DNA of 64,000 nt from the NCBI GenBank assembly GCA_030248215.1, contig JASANG010000076.1:17042-81041 (forward strand), written 5' to 3'. Below the pieces are notes generated by a model, which did no database searches, had not been told where the DNA came from, and worked only from the letters and a program-made list of their open reading frames with translations. This document shows, piece by piece, positions 24,601 through 29,401 of the stretch (the first letter of the stretch is position 1; each line of letters opens with the position of its first letter). The stretch is from Enoplolaimus lenunculus (taxonomy: Eukaryota; Nematoda; Enoplea; Enoplida; Thoracostomopsidae). A program made the position numbers and the translations under genes.

Positions 24601-24863
24601 CCATGCGCCGAACACATCACATTATCAAGCTCTGGTCCAGTTCTAACATCGTGTAGTACCCTCAGGCTCTCAGGGTCTAAATCGTACAATCGATCAACGG
24701 CGCCGACAAACAGATGCCCTGAATGCAACGCGAGCATTTCAATATGATTTGCAGATGGGTCCAAAGTACGAAACGTTACAGGGTTTGATGACACCACAAC
24801 TGACAGCCATACGACGAACAGTTGAGCAATCACTGAGATGAAACCCGGCTCAAAAATCATCAT
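456..24863 (-). CDS. PLXN: Plexin (semaphorin receptor), 26 exons, 3' end outside window
   Basis: Plexins are single-pass membrane receptors for semaphorins. The Sema domain binds ligand and the split intracellular GAP domain acts on Rap/Ras GTPases to reshape the cytoskeleton. I joined 26 exons by reading-frame phase, AG acceptors and GT donors. All junction phases agree and give about 1,746 residues. Order: signal peptide (1 to about 26), Sema (about 30-554), PSI1 (about 557-605), IPT-like, PSI2 (about 722-760), IPT-like, PSI3 (about 880-930), IPT/TIG 1-4 (about 936-1400), TM (about 1420-1442), juxtamembrane, GAP part 1 (about 1475-1680), start of RBD (about 1693-1746). The rest of the RBD and GAP part 2 lie beyond base 1. 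Motifs such as AFAELQTD favour the A class; others (SNWIAICLY, an ectodomain convertase-type site) recall the B class, so the class is left open. Exact splice points are inferred; the gene identity is secure. Confidence 0.93.
628..2252. repeat. 24-bp satellite, about 67 copies, in plexin intron 25
   Basis: The unit on the plus strand is AATAATTATTAAATTAAAAC followed by CACG (24 bp). Units from about 890 to 2240 are nearly identical, apart from single-base insertions near 1880 and 1921. The first 250 bases are degenerate, as array edges often are. The array fills most of the intron between exons 25 and 26 and starts about 10 bases upstream (in sense direction) of exon 26. Because 24 is a multiple of three, the array can stay open as a reading frame (GFNLIIIR repeats); this is not evidence of coding. 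Confidence 0.97.
2556..2702 (-). CDS. PLXN: Plexin exon 25: GAP to RBD connector
   Basis: Residues 1644-1692. [15 protein letters not shown] then [20 protein letters not shown] and [12 protein letters not shown] are strongly conserved (family: [35 protein letters not shown]). This is the segment that leads from GAP part 1 into the GTPase-binding domain. Acceptor TTATAG, donor GTA|GTAAGT, phase 0 at both ends. Confidence 0.93.
2918..3086. mobile_element. Short inverted-repeat element, GGCGGATCC ends (family K-like)
   Basis: It begins ATGGCGGATCCATGGGGAGG and ends near AAGATCCTGGTTCCGCCACT, so the ends are imperfect inverted copies. Like other K copies it has C-rich tracts next to the ends (here a run of Cs at 3051-3062). 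It is non-coding and lies in intron 24 of the plexin gene. Confidence 0.5.
3695..3828 (-). CDS. PLXN: Plexin exon 24: GAP arginine-motif exon
   Basis: Residues 1599-1643. It ends with [20 protein letters not shown], very close to the plexin SVAEKMLTNW...LY segment. Just upstream, where plexins carry the Arg pair LLRRTE directly before SVAEKM, this protein reads [12 protein letters not shown]. At most one Arg is conserved, with about seven extra residues. Acceptor AACTACAG, phase 1. The donor CAG|GTTTTT is weak but gives phase 0, which the next exon needs. Confidence 0.83.
4458..4689 (-). CDS. PLXN: Plexin exon 23: GAP domain helices
   Basis: Residues 1522-1599. [19 protein letters not shown] then [18 protein letters not shown] align with the plexin block F..LL....FL..F...LE.Q.SFSMRDRG.VASL. 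The family MRDRG appears as SGDRR. Overall similarity is lower here than in neighbouring exons. Acceptor TTTACAG, donor ATAA|GTAAGT, phase 0 in and phase 1 out. Confidence 0.82.
4923..5062 (-). CDS. PLXN: Plexin exon 22: start of GAP domain
   Basis: Residues 1475-1521. [15 protein letters not shown] and GIPFL are near-identical to the start of the plexin cytoplasmic GAP region ([13 protein letters not shown]...GIPFLDY). After GIPFL the segment diverges ([11 protein letters not shown], without the usual LDY and FPG). Donor CAG|GTAAAA, phase 1 in and phase 0 out. Confidence 0.9.
5302..5459. mobile_element. Family C element (CGACAATTCGTCG ends, TTAGGC interior)
   Basis: The left end is ACAATTCGACGCCTGATAAC and the right end is GACGGCGAATTGTCGTG, with an AAGCC/TAAGCC-rich interior. 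The same ends and interior recur at 6137, 19735, 35487 and 55188. It lies in plexin intron 21. Family labels are mine; no transposase is present. Confidence 0.6.
5582..5834 (-). CDS. PLXN: Plexin exon 21: transmembrane and juxtamembrane
   Basis: Residues 1391-1475. [16 protein letters not shown] is the last extracellular strand (family: IGNL.F..G.L.YD). The membrane helix is about residues 1420-1442 ([20 protein letters not shown] and VV), followed by the stop-transfer WRRK. The juxtamembrane coil [20 protein letters not shown] is almost the family consensus (KR.QLQMD.LES.V..ECK). Acceptor TTTCAG, donor CAAG|GTGAAA, phase 0 in and phase 1 out. Confidence 0.95.
6137..6323. mobile_element. Family C element
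   Basis: It starts ACAATTCGACCCCCGACAAC, contains ATGAATAAAATA and a CCTAAGCCTAAGCC array, and ends GGCGACGAATTGTCGTG. It is opposite in layout to the 19735 copy. It lies in plexin intron 20. Confidence 0.6.
6533..6724 (-). CDS. PLXN: Plexin exon 20: IPT/TIG 4
   Basis: Residues 1327-1390. [20 protein letters not shown] and LVCLPPP are the membrane-proximal IPT pattern (V.IG...C....L....L.C.PP). [15 protein letters not shown] follows and then the link to the next exon. Acceptor TTTCAG, donor ACG|GTAGGT, phase 0 at both ends. Confidence 0.88.
6903..7103. mobile_element. Family F element, right end clear
   Basis: It ends CATTTGAGAATACGGGCCCT, the family F terminus found at 17838, 33660 and 50501. 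The left part (CTACCAGTTGGTGATAG) matches the subterminal sequence of other copies in reversed layout. The left terminus is not clear. It lies in plexin intron 19. Confidence 0.45.
7308..7799 (-). CDS. PLXN: Plexin exon 19: IPT3 end, novel linker, IPT4 start
   Basis: Residues 1163-1326. [18 protein letters not shown] ends IPT3 (family: C....NDT.LVCPTP). About 85 residues then have no counterpart I know in plexins: the basic RSRSKR, then a Ser/Asn/Asp/Tyr-rich stretch with two EMIYL motifs 18 residues apart. The conserved frame resumes at [14 protein letters not shown] and [15 protein letters not shown] (family: VGF.MD.V..L...F.YYPDPVF..F). RSKR (7713-7724) is a furin-type R-X-K-R consensus in the ectodomain. 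Acceptor TTTAG; the donor is read as GAG|GTTCGT, phase 0. Confidence 0.87.
8209..8770. repeat. Imperfect 155-175-bp tandem repeat, four units
   Basis: Units start near 8209, 8363, 8518 and 8694 with AATTAAGCTAATATGCAAAT or close variants, followed by TTATTAGCTAACT, a GGTTTTGGAGGTTTGTAA motif and a CACCCAAAAACCC motif. It fills much of plexin intron 18 and leads straight into the hairpin-ended segment at 8771-8960. Confidence 0.75.
8771..8962. mobile_element. Dispersed-repeat tail with perfect 14-bp hairpin
   Basis: It contains ATCAAAATCGGTTCAGCCGT followed by a CGGACAGACGGGCGGACGGA stretch, a sequence type that recurs in transposon copies of many invertebrates. It ends with a perfect hairpin at 8913-8943 (GCGAAACTCCGAGC, loop TTT, exact complement). 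CTAA follows about 17 bases later. A 3' hairpin near CTRR would suit a Helitron-like tail, but no 5' end or Rep/helicase is seen, so the class is open. Confidence 0.45.
9079..9147 (+). pseudogene. tRNA-like sequence, degenerate
   Basis: TATAGCTCAGTGGTTATCG is a good A-box, GGGGATCGAATC a T-loop/B-box, and CTCCCAC could be an anticodon loop reading CCC. The acceptor stem does not pair and the T stem is poor. This looks like a dead tRNA or the head of a tRNA-derived SINE. It lies in plexin intron 18. Confidence 0.45.
9268..9367 (-). CDS. PLXN: Plexin exon 18: IPT/TIG 3, middle
   Basis: Residues 1129-1162. [20 protein letters not shown] and [12 protein letters not shown] match the plexin IPT3 pattern SGGR.LTVTGTNL..V..P.M. 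Acceptor TTTTAG, donor GAG|GTATGC, phase 2 in and phase 0 out. Confidence 0.9.
9468..9520. repeat. Family H remnant
   Basis: It carries the GC-rich GGCGGCGCGCGGCGAGTATA followed by ACGCAACCT, the right end of family H (compare 34416 and 47369). Only one end is present. Confidence 0.4.
9917..10105. mobile_element. Family I element (TTACTTTTAAGGGC ends, TTAGGC interior)
   Basis: It begins TACTTTAAGGGTCGTCCAGG, has TATAAAAGAGTAGGTTTAGA and two TTAGGC-rich blocks, and ends GCGCTCCTAAAAGTATGACC. The same plan occurs at 35220, 39101 and 39584. It lies immediately 3' of plexin exon 17. Confidence 0.6.
10137..10316 (-). CDS. PLXN: Plexin exon 17: end of IPT 2 and start of IPT 3
   Basis: Residues 1069-1129. 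[18 protein letters not shown] closes IPT2 (second Cys strand) and [15 protein letters not shown] opens IPT3 (family: Y.PDPTV..I.P..S...GG). Acceptor TTTTAG, donor CAAAG|GTATAT, phase 2 at both ends. A family I repeat sits in the intron immediately downstream of its donor. Confidence 0.9.
11195..11331 (-). CDS. PLXN: Plexin exon 16: IPT/TIG 2, first half
   Basis: Residues 1024-1069. It reads [20 protein letters not shown] and then [12 protein letters not shown], a canonical IPT motif with its first Cys. Acceptor TTTTAG. The donor is GATCG|GTTCGT, phase 2, one of three GTTCG donors in this gene. Confidence 0.9.
11842..11950 (-). CDS. PLXN: Plexin exon 15: IPT/TIG 1, second half
   Basis: Residues 987-1023. 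RIVCVTNSS is the conserved second-Cys strand (family IVCVT), and the exon ends NFTFV, the closing strand of IPT1. Acceptor ATTTCAG, donor GTG|GTAAGT, phase 2 in and phase 0 out. Confidence 0.9.
12187..12354. mobile_element. Family D element (GGGGCGTCC ends)
   Basis: It starts ACGGGCGTCCACACGGGGGC and ends TTTCTGCGAACGCCAC. The interior holds AACAATCTTGAGTTGCAATT and C/G runs flanking ATTATTCGG. The same body occurs at 26937, 33431 and, reversed, at 36427. Non-coding; plexin intron 14. Confidence 0.6.
12574..12719 (-). CDS. PLXN: Plexin exon 14: IPT/TIG 1, first half
   Basis: Residues 939-987. [20 protein letters not shown] is the defining IPT/TIG motif (P..GP..GGT.VTI.G..L), followed by [15 protein letters not shown]. 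Acceptor GTTTAG, donor AGAAG|GTAAAT, phase 0 in and phase 2 out. Confidence 0.93.
13817..13998 (-). CDS. PLXN: Plexin exon 13: third PSI domain
   Basis: Residues 878-938. It opens VQLYKC, equal to the plexin LYKC start of PSI3, and continues with [20 protein letters not shown]. It ends with CPDPVISS, which links into the first canonical IPT (family: C..P.I..I.P..GP.EGGT). Acceptor TTTTCAG, donor TCG|GTAAAT, phase 1 in and phase 0 out. Confidence 0.9.
14439..14523 (-). CDS. PLXN: Plexin exon 12: strand block before PSI3
   Basis: Residues 850-878. [20 protein letters not shown], then LVIDKVK, corresponds to the family block Y.Y.G.....ELSVVWNG.F.ID that precedes PSI3. It is 85 bases, phase 0 in and phase 1 out, with a TTTTCAG acceptor and AAAG|GTGAGG donor. 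Confidence 0.85.
14931..15038 (-). CDS. PLXN: Plexin exon 11: IPT-like segment
   Basis: Residues 814-849. [20 protein letters not shown] with a second Cys (VDCEGYA) is the paired-Cys strand block seen as YECLF...V.A..F..S.LQC in known plexins. Exactly 36 codons, phase 0 at both ends, TTTTAG acceptor and GCG|GTAGCG donor. Confidence 0.85.
15365..15562. mobile_element. Family E element (CAGTGCCGGAGC ends)
   Basis: It starts CAGTGCCGCAGCAGGCAGGG and ends GGCTGACTCCGGCCCTG, which is an inverted partner of the start. The body (CGCATTTTAAAACTTAAGC, TTTCAACCGGTTAG) is shared with the copy at 32570-32760. Plexin intron 10. Confidence 0.6.
15741..15993. mobile_element. Family G element, ACACTGTAAAT terminal repeats
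   Basis: Perfect 11-base inverted ends: ACACTGTAAAT and ATTTACAGTGT. The interior is made of repeated CAACTCAGAGTGAG / CTCACTCTGAGTTG words in both orientations, so the whole element could fold. CAGTG-type ends recall hAT-like or similar short elements, but the superfamily is not established. Plexin intron 10; a partial second copy lies at 38401. Confidence 0.65.
16096..16272 (-). CDS. PLXN: Plexin exon 10: IPT-like segment after PSI2
   Basis: Residues 755-813. DQCPQI followed by [16 protein letters not shown] matches the plexin pattern DCPQI...VPVGV..PITL.A.NL that opens the next IPT-like fold. The first 14 residues are Ser/Thr-rich and not conserved. Acceptor TTTTCAG, donor GTA|GTAAGT, phase 0 at both ends. 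Confidence 0.9.
16379..16450 (-). pseudogene. tRNA-like sequence (possible Glu-CTC type)
   Basis: On the minus strand AACCACG at the 5' end pairs six of seven bases with CGTGGTC at the 3' end. There is an A-box-like TGTACTGGTAGCATGC, a 7-base loop GACTCGA that would give anticodon CTC, and a GGTTCGATTCC T-loop/B-box. The T stem pairs badly. It could be a decayed tRNA gene or a tRNA-derived SINE head; it lies in plexin intron 9. Confidence 0.5.
16756..16852 (-). CDS. PLXN: Plexin exon 9: second PSI domain
   Basis: Residues 722-754. [20 protein letters not shown] is the PSI2 core (family: [21 protein letters not shown]), followed by CDKGMQ. Acceptor ATTTCAG, donor CAG|GTAAGT, phase 2 in and phase 0 out. 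Confidence 0.92.
16907..17061. mobile_element. Family A element (GGCCCATGTATAGAACAGGG ends)
   Basis: The left end is GGCACATGTATAGAACAGGG and the right end CCCTGTTCTGTACATGGGCC, an inverted pair. The interior has TTTAAGCTTTAGACTAA, then four or more TTAGGC hexamers, then ATATACTTATACTACTGTTC. Plexin intron 8. Confidence 0.7.
17498..17594 (-). CDS. PLXN: Plexin exon 8: strand leading to PSI2
   Basis: Residues 690-722. [14 protein letters not shown] and RFVFFTCVS match the plexin segment (family: HVTVPLSVRS...F.FYNC) that delivers the first Cys of the second PSI domain. It is only 97 bases long, phase 1 in and phase 2 out, with TTTCAG and GTAAGT at its ends. A family F repeat copy lies immediately upstream in the intron. 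Confidence 0.85.
17612..17838. mobile_element. Family F element (AGGGCCCGTATTCTCAAA ends)
   Basis: The left end AAGGCCCATATTCTCAAATG and the right end TTTGAGAATACGGGCCCT are inverted copies. The subterminal CTATTATCAACTGGTGATTG recurs in the other copies. It lies directly upstream of plexin exon 8. Confidence 0.65.
18071..18236 (-). CDS. PLXN: Plexin exon 7: extracellular IPT-like segment
   Basis: Residues 635-690. It reads [11 protein letters not shown], then [17 protein letters not shown] and [17 protein letters not shown]. This matches the family segment in which a Cys-containing strand (YKCVF) is followed by a second Cys and a Pro-rich turn (CPTPPP). Acceptor TTTTAG, donor CAGG|GTATGT, phase 0 in and phase 1 out. 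Confidence 0.88.
18884..19022 (-). CDS. PLXN: Plexin exon 6: end of PSI1 into IPT-like fold
   Basis: Residues 588-634. CTTKSQCP completes the PSI cysteine set and [13 protein letters not shown] begins the first IPT-like segment (family pattern CPRI...P.NLSV). The acceptor is ATTTCAG in phase 2. The donor is placed at GAA|GTAATG; a second GT six bases downstream (ATG|GTATCC) would add two residues and keep frame, so the last residues are uncertain. Confidence 0.85.
19735..19902. mobile_element. Family C element
   Basis: CACAACTCGTCGACCGGCAA at the left and ACACAAGTTGGCCGATGAAT at the right, with GACAATTCGTCGCCCATCCT and a TTAGGTTTAGGATTACGC interior. Plexin intron 5. Confidence 0.55.
20091..20191 (-). 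CDS. PLXN: Plexin exon 5: first PSI domain
   Basis: Residues 555-588. It starts [13 protein letters not shown] and continues [20 protein letters not shown], a textbook PSI cysteine pattern (C..C..C, then YCGWC). In plexins the PSI module follows the Sema propeller directly and orients it on the stalk, as here. Acceptor ATTTCAG, donor AG|GTAAGG, phase 0 in and phase 2 out. Confidence 0.92.
21154..21354 (-). CDS. PLXN: Plexin exon 4: last Sema blade
   Basis: Residues 488-554. The end of the Sema domain reads [20 protein letters not shown] and YASTSDR, matching the family pattern [24 protein letters not shown]. Donor CGG|GTAAGT, phase 0. The acceptor is read as AAATAG (exon start 21354), which agrees in phase with exon 3; a second AG seven bases inside (start 21347) would require a different donor upstream. 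Confidence 0.85.
21734..21943 (-). CDS. PLXN: Plexin exon 3: Sema domain
   Basis: Residues 418-487. It has an acidic N-terminal stretch ([15 protein letters not shown]), then [12 protein letters not shown] and [14 protein letters not shown], the Sema strand pair that reads VVFAGTRSGRIRK in vertebrate plexins. The acceptor is TTTCAG. The 3' end is placed at AAG|GTTCGC because that keeps phase 0 with the next exon. The frame stays open another 20 bases or so (VRLPMDTGS), so this donor is inferred, and GTTCG is an unusual form also used by exons 16 and 19. Confidence 0.82.
21944..22679 (-). other. Plexin intron 2, no feature seen
   Basis: A 736-base AT-rich intron between exons 2 and 3. I see neither a family repeat nor a conserved reading frame in it. 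The other introns of more than 300 bases without a listed repeat (intron 1, 22, 23, and parts of 10-17) are likewise plain AT-rich sequence with scattered fragments. Confidence 0.6.
22680..23630 (-). CDS. PLXN: Plexin exon 2: main part of Sema domain
   Basis: Residues 101-417, by far the largest exon. It opens VLSSNHNKI and continues [20 protein letters not shown], the plexin pattern [21 protein letters not shown]. Further blades include [20 protein letters not shown] and the C-terminal [15 protein letters not shown], equivalent to the SLPWLL...GC segment of known plexins. The acceptor is ATTTCAG and the donor TTC|GTAAGT; both ends are phase 0. The open frame continues past both splice sites, which is why the raw reading frame is longer. 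Confidence 0.92.
24564..24863 (-). CDS. PLXN: Plexin exon 1: signal peptide and first Sema strands
   Basis: Residues 1-100. Two Met codons open the frame, followed by a hydrophobic stretch at residues 8-25 ([18 protein letters not shown]) that fits a secretory signal peptide. The Sema domain starts with [20 protein letters not shown], the plexin pattern of a short strand leading into VGAVNRIY. The frame then carries Cys residues matching the Sema disulphides. The donor follows ...NSTK (AAG|GTTAGC), phase 0. No upstream in-frame exon was recognised, so this is taken as the first coding exon. The 5' UTR and promoter are not defined. Confidence 0.88.
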
Positions 24864-25420
24864 TGTTTTCCGGTTTCAAATATTAATATTAAATTATGAC
24901 GCATCGTCATGAATATAAATTGAAAATGTACAAAAATTATTGATAAATTGAAAAATTTTATTGTTATTCTATTTTATGGTAATTTTGAAAATAAGATAAA
25001 AGTTAAACATTTGAGTGTTTCAGCGCTGTGTACAGCTAAACCAAGAGTAGTTGAAAAATTGTTAAGAGATAACTCGATACATAAATCGCTATTTTAAGGT
25101 TCCAGTTATCATTTGTTACTTACAACGTTACTGCTGACGGTAAATTACGAATGTTTCAAAATTATTAGTCAATCTAAAATATTCTATGACCAAATATTAC
25201 CAAGTTAGCTTGAAAACTGTTTTCTTAAATACTTATATTTTATCGAAAAACAAGTTAAATTATATGAATTTCCACATTGGTCTGCTAAGTTGTGCGGTAA
25301 TCTTTCTAATATACAAAGGCCAAAAATATACGGAATAATAACAAATTATATCTTAAACTCTTGCTGCAAAATCGGACAACTTGTCGCTTCTAAAATTGTT
25401 ATAGCGACTTTGCTGAGTTG
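24864..25420. other. Plexin 5' flank, promoter not identified
   Basis: AT-rich sequence upstream of the first recognised plexin exon. It should contain the 5' UTR and possibly the promoter if exon 1 is not preceded by a non-coding exon. I see no convincing TATA box, CpG cluster or other defined site and therefore mark none. Confidence 0.4.
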
Positions 25421-26620
25421 GCTACGGGCCTAGCCAGACCATACCACTCTTGTTAGAGGTGGAAATGAGTCACAATAAATGAGGTTACACTTTGGAGCCA
25501 CAGAGCGCCCAACCTTCCCTGGAAAAGTTTTGAGCATTCCTAGAAAATTTTCAACGTTGCTTGTCAGTCAATGAAACCCATTGTACGTCGCTCCTGAAAT
25601 TTTTTCAGTCATCTCTAGCCAGGTCAACTGGGCTACGGGCCTGTTTCCATTTCTGGCTTAAATACAACACCGATTGGCTTATGCTCATTTTTGACTGTGA
25701 AATACTTTGGCACTATTTACCACCGACATCACAAAAAAATGTCCTATTTTCTTTTCCCACGAACCATTTTTCATTCGCGTTCCCAGGCAGATTCCATTTC
25801 GAAAAACAAATCAGATACAGTGATGAAAACGCTAGTTTGCGAAAAATGGTCCATTAAGAATTCTAGGAATGCCACTTAATTGAGGCCCGTAGGATTTTGG
25901 CCTGTTCGGTCTAAAAGTCCTTTTTGCATCATGGCCGGTACTTGGTCGCTACATGTGAAAGGGGTGCAGTAGTTGCCAGAGGGGACCAGGGAACCTCAGC
26001 GCTGCCTCCCTCTCCGGTAGAAATTTGGTCCTTCTAGAATATTTACAACCTTGCTTGTAAGTCGTCGAAACCCCTTGCAGCGCCTTGTCAAAAACGTTCA
26101 GCCGCCTACCAAAATAAATTTGGCTACGGCTTGAAAAGGAACAGGTAAGATTTCAGAGGGCGATGTGGGTCCCTCAAAATTGTCAATTGGGGCCAAAACT
26201 ACTGCTTTTGGGCGCCAAAATTTTTTTCAAAGGAACCGATCTGATTGCCCTTATTGGCTACCAGTCTATATTACATTGGTAGATTTAAGAATACTATATA
26301 TACATTTGTATAAGTGGACCACGATAGGTATACAATATTCTACTCCATTCTCATGCATTGTATTTTCTTGAAGATAAAGTTTCAAGCCCGTATAACAGCT
26401 TAACATGTCGGAGGACGTGAAGACCAAAAAATTGTTCCAGAGAGGCATACTGGGATCTCACATGGTTTACAGGTAGGGCTGGCCCGTAGTCAAGGGGGAG
26501 TCAGTAGGATTCAGCACCCCTGAAAAAATTTTGGTCGCCTAAAAAATTTTCAATTTTGTTGTTCTGATAGTTCTTTTATTTAGACACAGTGATTCAATTC
26601 ATTCGGAAATAGAATCAACT
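25421..26620. repeat. Cluster of family B element fragments (GTAGCCA type)
   Basis: Several partial copies carry the landmarks TTGGCTACGGGCCT, CCTTGCTTGTAAGTC and CTCCTGAAATTTTTTCA: about 25421-25640, 25885-26130 and 26474-26570. Boundaries between fragments are not clear. Open frames inside are short and unrelated to known proteins. Confidence 0.5.
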
Positions 26621-26666
26621 CACTACAGTGAACCAACGAATTATTTGTTATCCATTATCAAATCCA

Positions 26667-26828
26667 GGCCCGTAGCAAGCTTAGCTTGTTTTGGGAGCTA
26701 AAAATTGTTCAGGAGGGGCATACAAAGATTTTAAATGACTTACACGCAAGGTTGACTTTTTCTCTAGGGGGCCCAAAATTTTTCCAAGGGACGCTGAGCC
26801 CCCATATCCCCCCTTGGCTACGGACTCG
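26667..26828. mobile_element. Family B element
   Basis: It starts GGCCCGTAGCAAGCTTAGCT and ends CCTTGGCTACGGACTCG. The interior has GGAGGGGCATACAAAG, GACTTACACGCAAGGTTG and AAAATTTTTCC blocks that are themselves partly inverted. About 160 bp, the typical size of the family. Confidence 0.6.
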
Positions 26829-26936
26829 ACCGAATCTCAAAGTTTCTTGGTCTCACCCTCCCCTAATAAATCTACACAGAATATGGACGTACTGTAGTTA
26901 CCCAAATAAGAAGGGGTAAGAAAAGGGAGTCCTCCC

Positions 26937-27061
26937 GACGGTGGGACATCGCGAGCCGTGCCCCCCCAAATTTGGCTGGTGATTTCCAAATAGAGCTAAC
27001 TGCAGACGCACCCCAAAATTATTCAGTGCCCCACAGATAAAATTTTCTTCGGACGCCACTG
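26937..27061. mobile_element. Family D element, short copy
   Basis: It has the family D body (CCCCCCCAAATTTGGCTGGTG, then CCCCAAAATTATTCAGTGCC) and the right end TTCTTCGGACGCCACTG. The left end is diverged. Confidence 0.5.
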
Positions 27062-27302
27062 TGACACTGTTGCACAGGTTGCGTCCGATCTGAACTTATG
27101 ATAATTTCTATATAAATACCTGATGTTTTTCTATAATTTATACCACTGCACCAACAGTTACCAGCCACGGTTTCTTATTATTCCAGAATTTATTCGCCAT
27201 CAGATGCTGTTAATTCGGTTAGTTTGCGTCTTTTGCGAACTAAATTTAGAATTATTAATAATTCAGACAACGTGAATATTTCTGTATATGTACCGATGAG
27301 AG

Positions 27303-27487
27303 AGCAAATGTATAGAACAGGGCCGGAACAGTAGTATAAGCATATTCCTAAGCCTAAGCATAAGAATGAGCCTATACCTAAAGCATAAGAATGAGCCTAT
27401 GCTTAAGCAAAAGATTAGTCTAAAGCTTAAGCTTACACTATAACAGTCCCGCCGGAAAACGTTCCGGCCCTGTTGTATACGTGGGCC
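27303..27487. mobile_element. Family A element, reverse layout
   Basis: The left end AATGTATAGAACAGGGCCGG and the right end CCGGCCCTGTTGTATACGTG are inverted copies. GCCTAAGC hexamers lie near the left, and the TTAGTCTAAAGCTTAAGC block near the right, so it is the reverse complement of the 16907 copy. Confidence 0.7.
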
Positions 27488-27797
27488 GATGAGAGAAATA
27501 GCGCTCGGCAGCAAAATGGTAAGTTTTGTAAGCTGAAAACATAAATGTGACCAGAAACTCAATGGTTTTGATGTTACCAGTGTCTAAGCCTGTCTAAAAC
27601 CAGAAATTAGTAACACAGTTGTATTCAGGTTCATTTAAGAAGTTAGAAAAACGTTCGTAACATAGAATTCCTATAGTGCTGTTGGTATTTCCATGGCCAG
27701 GCGGACGAATATGGTCGTATAAGATCCGGAGCTCCTGATGGCACCTTGTGTTGCAGCAGCGCTGACAGTGCTGTGTGTTTGGCTTGAAGCCGGGACA

Positions 27798-27952
27798 GTA
27801 GACAAAAGGTGGGCAAAGGGGTTTAGTTCCCCTGAAAAAAATTTTATCACCACTAAAAAATTTTCAACCTTGCATTAAAGTCAACGAAAACACCTTTTAT
27901 GCCTCTCCTGAAATTTTTTTACCTCACCCTAGCAAGGTTAGCTGGCTACGGT
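27798..27952. mobile_element. Family B element
   Basis: It contains GTTCCCCTGAAAAAAATTTT, AACCTTGCATTAAAGTCAAC and CTCTCCTGAAATTTTTTTAC, and ends CAAGGTTAGCTGGCTACGG. The left terminus is weak. Confidence 0.5.
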
Positions 27953-28399
27953 ACTGCTTGAAGCCTTAAAGTCTGCCAAGTACGGAAAACAGAAAACCAA
28001 ATACTTTAATTATCATATAAAAGTATTGTATTTTCGCAGCCATAATTCTAAAACACTAATAAATTCCCGTTGTAAAACATTTTTCAAGGTTTATCCTTCA
28101 AATCCAGCCAATATATTTTACGGATATACAATGATCGGCATACCTGAAGATGTTCGCTAGATAACAGTTAGCTCGTCTGCATGTTGCCTGAAATCCCCGT
28201 GTGCCTTTTGTAACCTAATTCGACCGACGCCAGCATTTAATAGTCGGTGACAACCCTGTCGTCAACGAAAGTTGAAAAACTATTTTTGATCCCATCTCAC
28301 AACATCAGACCACTCCTGACAAATGACACCTTTGTCATAGGTAAATAACGACCACCCCCCCCCCCAAAACATATATAACCTTTAAACCGTAACGGATCG

Positions 28400-28925
28400 G
28401 GAGAACATAAGTAGGCGCTCATCCATCCTGGAAATATTTTAGCCCCTAGAAAATTGTCACCCTTACTTGTAAATCATCGAAAACTCTTGTATTATGCCCC
28501 TCTGGAAAATGTTTTAGCGTCCCTCTAACAAGATGAGTTGACTACGGACATGAACTTTCAGGAAGCAAAAAAACAATAACCTCTCAATTGCTAAGGTAAA
28601 CAAATTCGGGTACGCGCATAACAAAACACACCTCGTTAGTTATAGTTCGCCGTTGGCACGTAATAATAATGCCGTACCAAACTCAGAGGAAGAAGCAACG
28701 ATGCTAATAATATGATGCTCGTTCAATTCTTTTTTGTTCCATTCCAACTTTTAATACGTAAAACGTTCTCTGTGCGGGCAAAAGGCGACAATCAGCAACA
28801 ATTTTCGCACATCATAACCGTAGCCAGCTCACCTTGCTATTGGGGGGTTACAAATTTTTCAGCATGGGTATACAAGGGCTTTCGATGACTTTATAAGCGA
28901 GGTTGACAATCTTCTAGGCAGGGCT
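28400..28925. repeat. Two partial family B copies
   Basis: About 28420-28550 carries ACCCTTACTTGTAAATCATC and TTGACTACGG. About 28815-28925 carries CCGTAGCCAGCTCACCTTGC in the opposite layout with AGGGCTTTCGATGACTT. Both lack one clear end. Confidence 0.45.
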
Positions 28926-28954
28926 GGGATTCTACCCTGGACCTGGCGTGGACC

Positions 28955-29200
28955 GGGCGCCATCGCAGCATTGAGCGGACCGGACCGCAGCGTTAATCGG
29001 CCCGGACCGCTGCTGCGTTGAGCAGACCGCATCGTAGCATTGAGCGGACCGGACCGTTGTCTTGAGCGGACCGGATCGCAGCATTAAGCGGACTGAACCG
29101 CGGCATTGACATGATTGGACCGCCGAATTAAACAGACCAGATCGCGACATTAGCGAACTGGGCCACAGCACGGACCACCGGACTGGTGAGAAATTGTGGA
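28955..29200. repeat. GC-rich 22-bp minisatellite, about ten diverged units
   Basis: Units follow the pattern CGCAGCATTGAGCGGACCGG plus AC, 22 bp, with substitutions and one irregular unit near 29010-29030. It is a GC-rich island in AT-rich DNA. Open frames across it on the minus strand reflect the repeat, not a gene. Confidence 0.75.
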
Positions 29201-29401
29201 CCGGTCCGACATCACTACTCGAAATGCATCCAATTACTTACAGCAGGAAAACCATATTTTCAACACAATCATTGCATTTCAAAATTAATAACCCAAAGCA
29301 CTGTTCAACTGTTCAGTGAGCTTACAATTCAAAAATACTCAAGAATTATGTGATTTTAATACAAACCCTTTGAAACTCAATAAGTCCATTTTGCATCCTC
29401 A

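Noticed and set aside
28932-29171. 79-codon frame with repeated RSGP/AVRSAQC
   Set aside because: It is translation of the 22-bp minisatellite.
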